The notes below the pieces were generated by a model. That model did no database searches, was not told the origin of the DNA, and saw only the letters and a program-made list of their open reading frames with translations. Of a stretch of 64,000 nt of DNA, positions 11,623-23,576 are shown one piece after another (positions within the stretch are counted from its first letter, which is position 1; each line of letters starts with the position of its first letter). Both the position numbers and the translations under genes were made by a program. The stretch is from Amphiura filiformis. Its lineage: Eukaryota > Echinodermata > Ophiuroidea > Amphilepidida > Amphiuridae. The DNA lies in assembly GCF_039555335.1 (NCBI RefSeq), contig NC_092646.1, forward strand, positions 23,414,893 through 23,478,892, in the 5' to 3' direction.

Positions 11623-12161
11623 AAAACTGTCTATACATACAAAAACTTCCAACACACGGCTCGGTAAAGCAATACCAACACATGTTGTGAACTCGACGCC
11701 ACGAGGGGATATCCCATATCCCAACCCGGTGCTCTGGGCATCTTGTAAAACATAAACATTACACAGCTGTGCGGCCTATTACATTTCCATATTATTTCCT
11801 TCTTTAATCACCCCACACTCCCCATCCACCATCCAGGCTTCGCCCATACAGGGTTCTGAAAAGAAACTCACATTTAAACACAACCACTACCATACCATCA
11901 CCCAACAACCTTACACACCAACCACGTAAGCCGAAAACCGCGCAACCCGAGAACCGCTCTAGTTCCATAAGGAATTAGTCACATTTGCAAGGAACATTTA
12001 CACGTTTTTTATGCATGAATGTTTGAAAGGGACGACATTTTATGTTATAGGTAAGTTTTAAAGAATTCGATTTTCCAAATGTATCAGGTCACCTTCCTTT
12101 AAACGTGATTTCGTGTTTACCATCCAGTTCTTATTCAGCATTTGTTCAGTGAAAGTTTAAA

Positions 12162-12208
12162 CGAAGGCACTTTGATCATTCCTGTCTTGAATGATCAAAG
12201 TGCCTTCG
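12162..12208. repeat. Perfect 20-bp hairpin with 7-nt loop
   Basis: The arm CGAAGGCACTTTGATCATTC at 12162-12181 is exactly complementary to 12189-12208. The loop is CTGTCTT. No wider inverted repeat flanks it. It is shorter than a typical animal microRNA precursor. Confidence 0.9.
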
Positions 12209-12422
12209 GGAAGGAACTTGTACATAATGTACCATTTTACTTCAAGTCAGGTTTGTTTGTTTCATCTCAATGACCCTTATCAACTACTAGTACTATACGT
12301 GAGTCATTGTGTTGTGAGCTATAACCATCCGGGAACATGTCGGCAGACATATGGTCTTTAAAAAATTATGCCATCAACAGAGGTAATTTATTTTTTTGAA
12401 ATCCGGTCTTAAACATGTTTAA

Positions 12423-13335
12423 GGGAAGACCCTCATCAAAAACACCCATTAATAGTCATAATTTTATTGCATTGCCACTCCAGGTAAAAGAGCAGACGTT
12501 TTTCTTTCACATACTTTTTATTCCACAAAAATCGCACTTACGGTTCCCGAGAAAATGCAATTTGAAGTGAAGCATCTTGCGCGATCAAATGTATTATTTA
12601 TGTATTTTATTGTTTTTCAAGCTGTGATATTTATTATGTATTTTATTGTTTTTCAAGTGGCGATATATAATATTTTTACAGTAAAAAATCTGTATCTCAA
12701 AAAGCAAATGAGCTTTTACCATGTTATCTTCACAACAAATTGTAATAAATCAAGTGCCTGCTTTTTTACATGTTACAGGTAATAAATTTTCATCTAATTT
12801 GCATGAAAAAAATTAAAAGGTGTTTCTAGATATAAATGCATTTTCCCAAAAATGATGATTTTGAACCTTCAAAATAGTCAGTGGACCCCATTTTTTAATG
12901 GATTTCTATGAAATTTGGACAGAATGTACCTCAGGTCATTTGTCAAAAAATGTTGGAGTCAGATTTCCTGATTTTGTCCCCAATTTTTTTTTATCTTAGG
13001 CCTCTTTTGTCCAAAAAAGTGCTTTTTTGGTGTTTTGGGACTTTTTGCTGTTTTTGACCAAAATAAAGGTTTAAAAAAAAATATAATTCCAACATTTTTT
13101 TAATATGACTTTTCTCTTTCATCTAAAATAAAAATTAAGTTCCTAACTCATTTCCCTGGGTCCATAGGCTATTTTGAAATTTGACACCTTCAAATCCAAG
13201 ATGGCGGCCAATTGAATATGCAAATTAGGTGAAAATTATTTTTTCTTCTTTTAATGACCCAAAGGTCCTACAGACCAAATTTGGTAATCATAGCACCTTT
13301 ATTAAAGAAAAAGTGATTTTGATGAGGGTCTTCCC
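12423..13335. mobile_element. 913-bp TTAA-flanked element
   Basis: Ends GGGAAGACCCTCATCAAAA and the inverted TTTTGATGAGGGTCTTCCC. TTAA lies at 12419-12422 and 13336-13339. No transposase frame is present, so it is non-autonomous. Confidence 0.85.
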
Positions 13336-13982
13336 TTAAAGCCATGTAGGATTTCTTAAACATGTTTAAAGCCATGTAGGATTTCCATCAAATTGTAATT
13401 TTGTTCTCAAAATGCAAATGCTAAAATAATATTAGTTTAATTGCCAGGAAAGGTTTCTGTCCGGAAAAGCCAAAATAGCAAGCTAACTGATAGAAACTAC
13501 ACTGGCGATAATGATTGGCCGTTTAATCTGAGACTTTCTATTTGTGCAATCACGAAAAGAACATACTCATGCACAAACATTCAATTCTTAATATGAAAAA
13601 AAAATCAAACTCATACGTTGCATTAATTTGGCAGGAATTGATGCACAAAATAGCTCCAACTTCATTAAATTATTTTCGCCAGCCCATTCGCGGGCTGGTA
13701 TATATTTCTGGGATCGGGTCTGTTTGCTCAAGAGATTAACTTTTATTGGTATTGGAATGACTTATTTTTTAAAATTTTTTGTGGTGGAATTTTTAAAAAT
13801 TATTGTAATTCGATTTGTCAGGAAAAGTAAGTATGTTTTGCCGTTTCAACGAATGAAAACGAGTGAGTATTACCAAAGTTATGTTTGAATTAATATGACT
13901 TTAAAAGTTTTAGGTATAGGCCTAAAATGTAACAATAATAGTTAATATACAGCATCATATGGTCAGCAGAAGAAAAGTATGT

Positions 13983-14040
13983 CATTTCAGTGTCTTTGAC
14001 CCGGGGTCCTTCATTTCAGTGTCTTTGACCCGGGGTCCTT
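13983..14040. repeat. 29-bp tandem duplication
   Basis: CATTTCAGTGTCTTTGACCC plus GGGGTCCTT appears twice in a row. Confidence 0.9.
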
Positions 14041-14534
14041 GACCACTGAACAGCGTGATATCATGTTGATAACAGATCTAAGAATTTAATCTTCATCATA
14101 TGGACCATATTGATGTCAAAGTAATTATCTATCCTATCCTGTGTCGTGTTATGGATAAAAATGACTCAAAATGCTATTGATGAAATAGTTGCTATCATAA
14201 ACATCAGTTTTGCCTTTTCAACGGGAAAAATCCGATGCAAAATAAAGTTTTTAGGGCCTAGCTATAATATGGGCATAATTTATGCATGTAGGCCTATATA
14301 GTATTGAACAATATACCCCATTTGACATGCACTTATAGATAAATAAATTGTCTTACTTTATTAATTTAATAACTTCTATGTTATAAATAAAATGACACAT
14401 AACGTAAGTGAAGCTACTTTCTATCTTTTTTACTTGATTCATAAACTTACAGTCAAAACACACAAGAGTGAAGATTGCAGCAGAGAAGATGATAAAAGAG
14501 GAGGTCGCTCGCTGCCCACATCAAATAAATTTTT

Positions 14535-14811
14535 CAGTAGATATCCACAAAAAAAGCTTATTCTAAAAAATTTCAGTTGATTCCGATTTTGCCTTTACGA
14601 GTTATGCATGGTTATGTGTAGACAATGTGTTGCAATTTTGTTCTGGTATACCAGAACGAAATTCAATTTCACGATTACTTTGCTAAACGAATTAATCTGC
14701 AAGAAATATTTTGTACATAAACATTATGTAGCCAGAGGTTTCCAGTGATATAAAAATCTCAACTTTTTTGAGAAAAGTTGGGGATGATGCTGTGGATCAC
14801 GAAATGCCCTT
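14535..14811. mobile_element. Truncated TTAA-family MITE (same family as 40316)
   Basis: This is the reverse-oriented relative of 40316-40633. GTTCTGGTATACCAGAACG, ATTAATCTGCAAGAAA and GGATCACGAAATGCCCT are shared. The TTAA at 14812-14815 marks the intact end. The other end stops near 14535. Confidence 0.75.
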
Positions 14812-15094
14812 TTAACTAAAACCTGCAGTCAGTGCAGTGTAGTATTTGTGACGTGGTATATCGAAAGCAGACACTTTTGGGCAGGATCGTAAATGGAGAA
14901 ATAGCCAAAAATCTACCCGGGGTGATTTTTTCACGATTTGGGTTTATGATGTTATTAATGTTTAAAATATTGTCTGATCGTTTCAGACCGGAATATAACT
15001 GGCATCTTGTATTTTTGAGACATTTTTCAAGGTAATTCCTACTCTCAACATTGTCAATAATATTTTTAAGCAGCTTATCTATTATTAATATTAA

Positions 15095-15473
15095 AGGCCC
15101 ATTCAGTGATTTGCTCATCCGGACGATCGTAAAAATCATCAAAATTTTGGTACCGTACCTTTGTTATTACATAGATGTGCTAAGTCTGCGAATGGTTCAG
15201 CCCAAAGCCGTGTAGGCCTATTTAAGACAAAATAAAACATTTTACACGAATGTGTATTTTTAGATACTGACAGTATCTAAAATTAGCTACAAGTATTTGA
15301 ATGGCGGGGCTTGAACTTCGTCAGTACTGCTGTTTTCTTCATTTTTTGCCAAATTTGGCATTTCAAAAATACCAAATGACAATTTGAATGAATTAGGCCT
15401 GTCCTTCTCTTTTAAGCAATTTATAAACAATTTTAATTTTTTTACTCTTGCGCTGGGATCACTGAATGGGTCT
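15095..15473. mobile_element. 379-bp TTAA-flanked MITE
   Basis: Ends AGGCCCATTCAGTGAT and ATCACTGAATGGGTCT, flanked by TTAA at 15091-15094 and 15474-15477. Confidence 0.8.
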
Positions 15474-15989
15474 TTAAGAAATGTGGCGTATCATGTCAAA
15501 AACAGACATCTTTTGGACAGCTTATAAATTTGGAGGCTTTCACATAAAGAGCTATTTTGCTCCACAACGCCGTTTTCCCCAATAAAATCGGACATTCCTA
15601 AGCGAAGATATTGAGTTCGTAAGTTATGGTATTAAAAATTTGGAAATTGAAATATCGTGGGTAAAAAGCTGAAAAGACAAATAAAACCAGAACAGAACAA
15701 TTAAGAGAACAATAATGAATTAATAATAATGAACAATAATGAATTAAAGAGTTGACAGGAGATTAGGAGTTAATGTTTTCTGCAGTTTCAGTGTACATCT
15801 TCTCACCGTTGATGGTTTGGTGGACTGTCATGTAACATGGATGTAGTAAGCCGTGATCCTAAAAATGCCTTTCACATTGACCAAAACTAATTACAAGACC
15901 TCTTCTACATTGAGGCTGGCTTTCCCTTTTAAAGGGAATTTTTATTTATTTTAAAGGCGCGCATAAATGGGCCATCCACCACTCTCAAA

Positions 15990-16190
15990 GCAGAAGTACT
16001 TAGTCCGTGGATTTTTGAATAGGCCAGTTTGTCACTTTTAAAACGGTGCCTTCAAATGCTTGTTGTAACTTTACTTCTTGACGCTTCTTGGGGTCATAGT
16101 GACATAATGTGCAGGATTAGACAGTGCATCTATTAAAATGTAAATTTTCATACATATGGTTCAGTTTTGAAAAAAGATTTTTTTTCAAGT
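15990..16190. repeat. Interspersed repeat shared with 60110-60290
   Basis: TCAAATGCTTG, GTGACATAATGTGCAGGATT, AGACAGTGCATCTATT and CATATGGTTCAGTTTTGAAA recur in order near 60150-60285 with substitutions. Family unknown. Confidence 0.7.
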
Positions 16191-16199
16191 GTTCGGATA

Positions 16200-17397
16200 C
16201 ATTTTTGGCGCATAATAACTCAGAAATGCGGCGCGATGTTCCTGGTTTTATGAGAGCGGTCACTGAAAGTCCCAAAACATTTTCTCTGAATGACTAGAAT
16301 AGAAGTGCTTACACAACAAATATTATTGTAAACTGGACCCCATCCAAAAAGAAAAGCAATCAATATATTAATATCCAGTATTCTTACTGTAACAAAAGAA
16401 ACTTTCCAATTAAATGCAAATAAAATTCAATATATGCTCAAATATAGAATCAATTGATATGTGAGCTATATGAATAAGATCAATATGCATTGGATACGAC
16501 TGTAAACAGAATAATCAACAAAAATAGTTTTACTACTAGAAGTACTCTATCAATTATTGTGTGCTCTGAGCTCAAGGACTGATGACTCGACCACGTTTGC
16601 TGAGGCTGTAAGGAAAATCTTAACATAAAAGTGTGTTAAATAGATTTTGAAGAGGAAATCAGCTTACAGATACAAGAGGTTTACTATTTCGTCTTTGCAT
16701 CGCCGCGATATCGACCATAAATATTATTGCGATAAACAGGACTTCTCTGGGACAAGACCGTTACAAATCGCATTTTGTTCTATGAAACTTTGAAACATCA
16801 CATTCATTGCTCTTGCAGATTAGACTAGTAAAAGTGCTTTTTAAGGCGTATGTGTCGCGTTTTGGTGGAACACCGAGCTGCTAAGTGCTTGGATTTACGC
16901 CGAGCTGCAGAAGCAAGTAACAAAGTGATAAAACTGAAGTTCTAGCTGTTTTCCTGTTTTTAACTTCAAACGTCCATCATTGTTCTTCACCAGGATATAA
17001 TTATTTGCTTTCCGTCGGACATATGGTTGTTTCTGTGAATTACCAAACAGAATCATCATGTAAATTCATTATGAACAGTTTCAGATTAATTTTCAACGAT
17101 ACAATTTAGAACTGTTTAGACCGATCAACTATAAACTGTCTAGAAAACGCATCTTTGGTAGTATCAATATACTGTTGAACAGGTTACTTCTTCCGAAAAG
17201 AAACTTGCACGCATGCATTGGACTCTATATAGGCACCACCGTCAGGACTCGAGCGTAGTACCAGAGAAGATCTTCTGAATCTCTGGTATTGCATGAAACA
17301 ATCATTCTTATAGACTGAACATCAGCTATCAATGGTTTTGTTTGTGAAGGTGCGACTCTAATATAATTCGAAAGCCGCGCAGAATCTCCACGAAATC
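16200..17397 (+). other. Upstream region of the Tctex1-domain gene
   Basis: No other gene is seen. It should contain the promoter and 5' UTR of the 17398 gene, but I cannot fix a TATA box or start site. A small hairpin ACCAGAGA ... TCTCTGGT lies about 135-110 bases before the start codon. Confidence 0.4.
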
Positions 17398-17958
17398 ATG
17401 CTTGCAGCAAAACTGAACGCAGCGGCAAATCGCCGCGATCATTCCGCCGCACCGTCCGTACGCAGCGTCTCCATCGCCGACGACGCTCAATCAGAAGCGC
17501 CCAGCGAAGCCCCGTCTAAAATGAGCTCACTTCGTCGGGCTTCGGGATGGGGCTCGCTCGCTACGAAAATGAAACAAAAACCCGCAACTCCAATGAAACG
17601 ATACGAAAATACTTACAGAGTAGAACCGGAGAAAGAGCAGCTTTTTGACGCCGCAAAAGTGCAACAATTTGTTCATGATATTTTAGAGACAAGATTGAAA
17701 GGACAAGAGTACAAGGGGAATTTGTGTCGAAATTTAGCATCTACGCTGTCTGATGTGATCAAGGGAAGAGTAAAGAAAATGGGCTTCCCTCGACACAAAA
17801 TTATAGTGCATACGGTTCTAGGAGAAAAACTTCGACATGATTTAAATGTTTGCAGTCGAGCAGTGTGGAATGATAAAACTGATAATCACGTGACAGTGAC
17901 ATATGAGAATGGATCGCTTTACACAGTGGTTACGATATACGCGGTTTATTTTGAATGA
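17398..17958 (+). CDS. Tctex1-domain dynein light chain protein (DYNLT4/DYNLT5-like)
   Basis: A 186-residue single-exon protein. Residues 1-65 are Ala/Ser-rich and basic with likely disorder (SEAPSEAPSKMSSLRR). Residues 70-186 form a full Tctex1 fold: the strand NTYRVEP, helices around VQQFVHDILETRL and NLCRNLASTLSDVIKGRVK, then the strands HKIIVHTVLGE, SRAVWNDKTDNHVTVTYENG and the family ending YTVVTIYAVYFE. Members are dynein light chains or ciliary and signalling adaptors that dimerise through this fold and bind dynein intermediate chain or cargo. The length and the N-terminal extension suit the TCTEX1D1/TCTEX1D4 type more than the short DYNLT1/3 type; which one is uncertain. The ATG at 17398 is chosen because it opens the only long frame and precedes the basic N-terminus. 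The lack of introns could be ancestral or mean retroposition. Confidence 0.93.
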   Translation: MLAAKLNAAANRRDHSAAPSVRSVSIADDAQSEAPSEAPSKMSSLRRASGWGSLATKMKQKPATPMKRYENTYRVEPEKEQLFDAAKVQQFVHDILETRLKGQEYKGNLCRNLASTLSDVIKGRVKKMGFPRHKIIVHTVLGEKLRHDLNVCSRAVWNDKTDNHVTVTYENGSLYTVVTIYAVYFE

Positions 17959-18744
17959 TGTTTTGAACCATGTGTGCTGAAACATTTATATAGATGTAAG
18001 ATGTTCAATATCAATATGGATCTATAAAGAAAATGACATCCATGGATCTATACCTGAACTTTTAAGGAGTCTACTTGCTTTTCAACGAAATACTATGTAT
18101 GGAAAAGAAACTGAGCATTTGAAGATCGACACTGTGAAAATGGCATAAATGCACTTTGATCGAACAGATAATTTAATACACATAACTTAATATAACGTGC
18201 ATAATTATTATCAAGATTGTCTGTGTGCTAAATAATGTGTTTTACATTTTTAATACAGCTGAAAGTATATTCTGTAATATTTAACGTTCGAATAATGTTC
18301 GAATAACGTGCACTTTGAAATGACATTATTATCACTTTGAAAATGACATTATTATTAGCCCTGTGGTACCTGGGAAGTTATGATTTACATGTTTAACGTC
18401 GCGGGAACATAAAAGGGTTAGATATAAATTGCGCGGAAAAAGTGCATGGAGAAGAGTCCATAATTTCACACATAAATAACAAGGTCCAATATCTTATTCT
18501 GCATATTTTGATACCTCTTTGGACCCGCTGCGACATTTCATTTGTAAGCAAAGTTACAAGCATTTGAATGAGCGGAGGTCGCATTAAAATTTAAATAAAT
18601 AATAATAAAAACACGACAAACTGGCTTATAAAAAGAGAAAAGATTACTATACAAGCAGAACAAATGAATCTTTATTGAAACAGGAAGTATGTTCAGTGCT
18701 ATACTCTGCTTGTGAATGTTGTTTCCATTTAAAAAAAAATCTTT
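17959..18744 (+). other. Probable 3' UTR and flank of the Tctex1-domain gene
   Basis: No further frame is seen. AATAAT and AATAAA-like hexamers occur near 18590-18605, but none can be chosen as the polyadenylation signal with confidence. GCACTTTGAAATGACATTATTATCA is partly duplicated near 18310-18355. Confidence 0.4.
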
Positions 18745-19158
18745 TTATCAAAAATAAAATTAAGATGTAAAATCTCTGGTCCATTGCATCTATAGTCTCC
18801 AATACTGAAGGTCATCAGACGTAGTAATTCCCTCCCAGACTGATATTTTAAGTGCATATAAATATATGATATGGCTAATTGCAAATGGAATCAATATCAG
18901 AATTTTTTAATGATTTCATTTCAAAATAAATTGGATTTATGTCATGAACAAGAAATGAGTTTACTTGTATCATCTTCTCTGATTTGTGTTATCTAATTCT
19001 AGCGTGATATCTCTCATCAAGGTTTCACCTAATGGTGTCAGTGGTGTCAAATTTCAATTATTTGTCAGCAGGTATGATATTTTATGAACAATTTCGTTTA
19101 TATGTTCTGTCAAAATTATCGAATCATATTTAACACTTCACTGAAGATGCCTTATCGA
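18745..19158. repeat. Segmental duplication, copy 1
   Basis: Alternating blocks match 22980-23470: GAATCAATATCAGAATT, TTTAATGATTTCATTTC, AAAATAAATTGGATTTATG, GTGTTATCTAATTCTAGCG and GAAGATGCCTTATCGA. Copy 1 is cut at its right side by the hAT-like MITE at 19159. Confidence 0.85.
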
Positions 19159-19366
19159 CAGTGGCGGCGCCACGGGGGGGCATGGGGGGGGGGCAAATGC
19201 CCCCAGTCAGAACTCTTGCCCCTGTTGCCCCCCCCCAGAAAAACCCAAAATTACGACAATTTCCACTTTTTACGGTAATTTTGCGCAAACTTTGTTGATT
19301 TTGCCCCCCTGAAATTCACTTTGCCCCCTAATGCCCCCCCGAAAAAATTTCCTGGCGCCGCCACTG
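19159..19366. mobile_element. hAT-like MITE with 8-bp duplication and a known empty site
   Basis: Inverted ends CAGTGGCGGCGCCA and TGGCGCCGCCACTG bound 208 bp with C and G homopolymer runs inside. The flanks CTTATCGA at 19151-19158 and 19367-19374 are identical. The duplicated segment at about 23450 reads GATGCCTTATCGATTATG with no insert. Confidence 0.9.
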
Positions 19367-19374
19367 CTTATCGA

Positions 19375-20720
19375 TCATGACGATTTTGAAACTGAAATTA
19401 GTATCTGCACATTGTCTCATACCAAAGTTTTGTTGTGGTTTCGTTTCGAACCATGATAATAATTTAGAGCCTATCAAATATTGACATACCTCAATGGACA
19501 TACCTTTCACGTTTTTGCTTAGCCACAGTGTTTGCCGTTACAACTTCGCCCCTGGAGGTGTCTCAGTTGATTTTGCCCCTGGAGGTGTCTCAGTTGATTT
19601 TGGGGATGTGGCTTGGAAATTGTAAATTGCAACCGAAAATATACCAAATCAAACCCAAAATAAAGGTAAATGGAAATTATTAAAATGGTTTCATATTTGG
19701 CAATTTGGCACTTTTTCCAGATTTTTTTACAATTTGAAAAATCTATTATCTGAAATTTGCCACCCATAGGCTAGCTAAACTATATTTTAGGCTTATACCC
19801 GAATCTGCCGCATATCCCCGTAAGGAATACAAGGGATATCGACTTCATTCTGATAATTATAATACCGTATAGTTCCATTTTTTAACAATTTTTTTAAATT
19901 GTTCAAATTCTATCCGCACCTTTTCTCGTTGGCCTATGGATTCTCTCTTTCTCTTTCTTTTCACCTTTTTTCCATCTCTCTCACTCCTTTATTATTTTGC
20001 CCTGGGGGGCCCAAATAGGCATTGCCAGGGGGGCCCTGCCCCCGGCAGCTACGCCACTGCCCCCGTGTATATACAGTAGCCTACACACAAAAGCGACGTA
20101 CATGATCTATTGTCGAATCTGTAGTTCATGTTTAACCTGGAAATGGTAAGTTTACATTATGTTCATGTGCCTGCAGCTAACTTGTCTTTTCAATATATAC
20201 CCAGTACTCTCTGTTATAAATTTATATAGGTTCAACCTATTAGGTTGGTCCGTAACACGTTTGGGTCCATGGAAAATCGATGGTCCATGTCAGTTAAGGA
20301 ATATTTTCTTCTGGGACTGATTACTAGTATAGTATTTGGACTAGAGTATAATATGCAAAATGCACAAGAGACCCTATAAAACATGCTGACCCATATAGGC
20401 CTACTTAGTAGTTAAAAGGAAATTGAGAAGAAATATAGAGAAATGTCAAGAAGCAAAGGAGGTCACTCCCAACAATCAATATTATAAACACGTTTGCTCC
20501 ATTTTTTTGCCCTTAGGGCGAGAGATATAAGAAATTGAGAATTCTTATCTCGTGCCCCGAAAAAGGCCGAGGAAAAAGGTTTAAAAGTCTTTTAAATTAC
20601 GTAATTAGGTACTTTTTTGGTATGCAGAATAACCCCAGACATTACTGATATTTATAGGTTTTCATTCAATATGAGTTGAGAGGGAGAGAAATGTTCAGGG
20701 ACTATGCATTCCGCAGTATA
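19375..20720. other. Intergenic with degenerate repeat debris
   Basis: A short tandem duplication of TTGCCCCTGGAGGTGTCTCA lies near 19546-19595. A MITE-like end, GGCAGCTACGCCACTG, is at about 20043-20058, but I could not find its partner. No gene is seen. Confidence 0.5.
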
Positions 20721-21606
20721 CAGGGTGTGCCCCCCCCCCCCAAAAAAAAAGAGGCCCTCATTGCGCCCTCTTTTTCTCCTATTTCAGAAAAGTTGATCTG
20801 GTATATGTTAGTATGTAAAGAAGCCTTTACCCGTTAGCTTCAATAAACCGAAACAATAATTCCAATCAGCTCATAACTTTTGAAGATATGCCCTTTTAAA
20901 GAAATATAGGCCTACCCGTTTATCACTCAGTCCACAGATGAGGTTTGGCTGTACATCAAAGATTGTCAAAATTCAAAAAAATAAAAAAACGGCTCCTAGA
21001 TATTTTTATATAGTTTTTAAAAATTAATAAAAAAAAAATTTTGGGCCAAGAATTTTTTTGTTACGTTGCACGAAAAAGAAGTGGGCCAAAAAACGTTATT
21101 TTTTGGGATTTTGGGCCAAAAATGGCATTTTGGCCCAAATTTGACCTCACAGATGAACTTATCAAGTCTTCGCCATTCTAAATACGTATACTTTTATATA
21201 CGTTACATCAACAATTTAGCAGTTATGAGGCCCGAAAGTTTCCATAATTCCAGGGTTCAGACCAACCTTAACAAAATCCATAACCCATAAGCCCACCGGT
21301 AAAGCCCATTCCCTAAAATAAAGTTGTTATTTTATAAAGTTAGCACCGAGGAATGTTTTATATTCATGCATGGTATATGCACTATGATCTTTGAAGTAAC
21401 CAAACCTCCGTGGACAGAGTGAAAAACGGATACATTTCTTTAAAAGGGCATATCTTCAAAAGTTATGAGCCGATTGAAATAATTGTTTCGGTTTATTAAA
21501 GCTAACGGGTAAAGGCTTCTTTACATACCAACATAAACTTGATCAACTTTTCTAAAATATGAAAAAAAGAGGACGCAATGAGGGACCTCTTTTTTGGGAC
21601 ACCCTG
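20721..21606. mobile_element. 886-bp element with about 230-bp terminal inverted repeats
   Basis: It starts CAGGGTGTGCC with a C run and ends GGGACACCCTG. Arms share GAAGCCTTTACCCGTTAGCT, AATAAACCGAAACAAT and TCATAACTTTTGAAGATATG. CAGTA occurs near both edges (20714-20718 and 21607-21611), but its relation to the element ends is slightly offset. No transposase is present. Confidence 0.8.
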
Positions 21607-21630
21607 CAGTACCAGATCATTGATATCATA

Positions 21631-22701
21631 CAGGCTGAGTCAAAAAGAAGTAAACTCATGTTTGAGGGGATGTAACTCGAGATCTGCAAGGAATCTGCTA
21701 AAAATAAAAATACCACTGGAAAGAGCAAATTCTACACGTCTAAATAAAAAAAGGAATTGTTGCAATTGCACACAGCAAACTTAAGTTATATTCATTTGAA
21801 TACAACCACCAATTTTTGTAGCTGCACACGGCTGATTGATTTTCATCCATTTCAAAGCTTTTCAATTTCGACGAATCAGCAAGCTGCTAACAGGATTTAT
21901 TGTTGAAAAGACAACTTTTGCATTTAATTAATATTCAACAAAGTCCATGACGGTACTATAATAGTTTGCAGGGATACCAATTCAAGTCTTTACGAACGAT
22001 CCGACAGAAGCTTGATTGCGGAATGTTGGGTAAAGGATTGAGCTGATCTTTGGTCTTGCTGTAACGCATGTCTAACTCTAGCAATGTTCACTTGTGATCT
22101 AGCAGTTCGTGGTCTGCCTGAAGCTTCCGGCTGTCTGTTCCTTAGTGTCCCATGCACATTGAGCTTGTTCACATTCTTATATACTGCTCCCTTACATGAA
22201 ACCCGGTTAGCTGTAGGAAATTGGAGACGAAAAAGACGCTGAACTTCAGTGGGACTCTTAGTTTCATGATAATTCGTCGACAGAAACGTAGGCTCCCGTG
22301 CGGTAAATTGTGGTGCCATGTTGTCATGTGGCCCGTTTTATTATAATGTAGTGCAATGAGGTAAAATTCACATTGAAAAGAGCCCTTTAACATGTAGGAA
22401 TTATTGATCGAAACCACATTTGCCACAGAACTTTATTTGCATTTGAATATCGTGCCTTACCAATCAGTATAATAGGTAGGCCCCTACTTGGGAAGTGAAA
22501 CCGTGTGCAGCTACAAAAATGGGTGGTTGTATTCAAATGAGTATAACTTGAGTTTGCTGTGAGCAATTGCAACAATCCTTTTTTTTATTTAGACGTGTAG
22601 AATTTGCTCTTTCCAGCGGTATTTTCATTTTTAGCAGATTCCTTACAGGTCTCGAGTTACTGCCCCTCAAACATGAGTTTACTTCTTTTTGACTCAGCCT
22701 G
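21631..22701 (-). mobile_element. Tc1/mariner-type transposon, internally deleted
   Basis: Terminal inverted repeats of about 200 bp (21631-21832 and 22500-22701) start CAGGCTGAGTCAAAAAGAAG. A TA dinucleotide flanks each end (21629-21630 and 22702-22703), as expected for Tc1/mariner insertions. The interior keeps only an N-terminal transposase fragment on the minus strand. The TIR arms have diverged by several percent by eye, so the insertion is not brand new. Confidence 0.88.
21990..22319 (-). pseudogene. Tc1/mariner transposase N-terminal fragment
   Basis: 109 codons. The N-terminus MAPQFTAREPTFLSTNYH and the stretches SPTEVQRLFRLQFP and KNVNKLNVHGTLRNR look like the helix-turn-helix DNA-binding region of IS630/Tc1/mariner-type transposases; GRPRTAR follows as a linker-like basic motif. 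The frame stops after about 109 residues and the catalytic DDE/D domain is absent from the element. It could at most encode a DNA-binding fragment. The family call rests on the fold pattern, TIRs and TA flanks; no search was run. Confidence 0.75.
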
Positions 22702-22979
22702 TACCTGGACATCCTCCGTGACATAAATGAAACTTGACGGCATAAAGAAGTTTTTTACATTATAATTTTCCTGTTGAAATATCTCTCAACTGTTTTATCA
22801 CCAAGTTTCAACAACTTGAAGGGCTGGTGCAGGAACATGCAGTAAGCACAATAAGGAAGTAAAGAACTCTGATATCGATTCACTCACCTCTTGGGTAAGG
22901 AAGGGCGGGGTTCCTAGTAGACAAAAGATTTTGGCACTCGGTCAAATATATATGCTCATCGTTATGGAACTCTCAAGCA

Positions 22980-23470
22980 CGGTTTTTAATAAAATAAGAA
23001 TATCACATAAAATCTATGGTCCTTTGCATCTCTGCCCCCACCCCCTACTCAAGGTCATCAATCTACTCAGTAAGAGAAGATGAGAATCACCTTCTCTGAT
23101 CTTACATTACATAGTAACCACCACCCAGACTGGTATTGAACGCTAACATGTGCTAAGCCCCCATTATAATTATATGGTTGGTTGCAAAGTGAATCAATAT
23201 CAGAATTCTTTAATGATTTCATTTCAAAATAAATTGGATTTATGTCATTAAAACTTAAGTTTTTGTTGTGTTATCTAATTCTAGCGTGATAATCATATCA
23301 CTACATAGTGGTGTTACATTTCAAAATTATTATGACTAAATGATATTTACCAGAAAGGCGCAGTTCCGAAAATAACGTAATTGACAAAACACAACGGAAT
23401 TCTGTTCTGTCAAAAATGAATATTAAATATTTAGCGCTTCACAGAAGATGCCTTATCGATTATGAAGCAG
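22980..23470. repeat. Segmental duplication, copy 2 (empty hAT site)
   Basis: Partner of 18745-19158. It holds the uninterrupted CTTATCGA site. Copy 2 has extra pieces near 23080-23150 and 23330-23400 relative to copy 1. No coding sequence of the nearby DYNLT gene is included in the duplication. Confidence 0.85.
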
Positions 23471-23576
23471 AAGTCAGAGTGGCTGCACTTTTCTGATGGT
23501 CTCATGTCATGGGTTGGGTGTCGATTTAATTGTCCCTTGTCGGTTACTCCATGGAATAGTTGCGCCTTACCATAGT

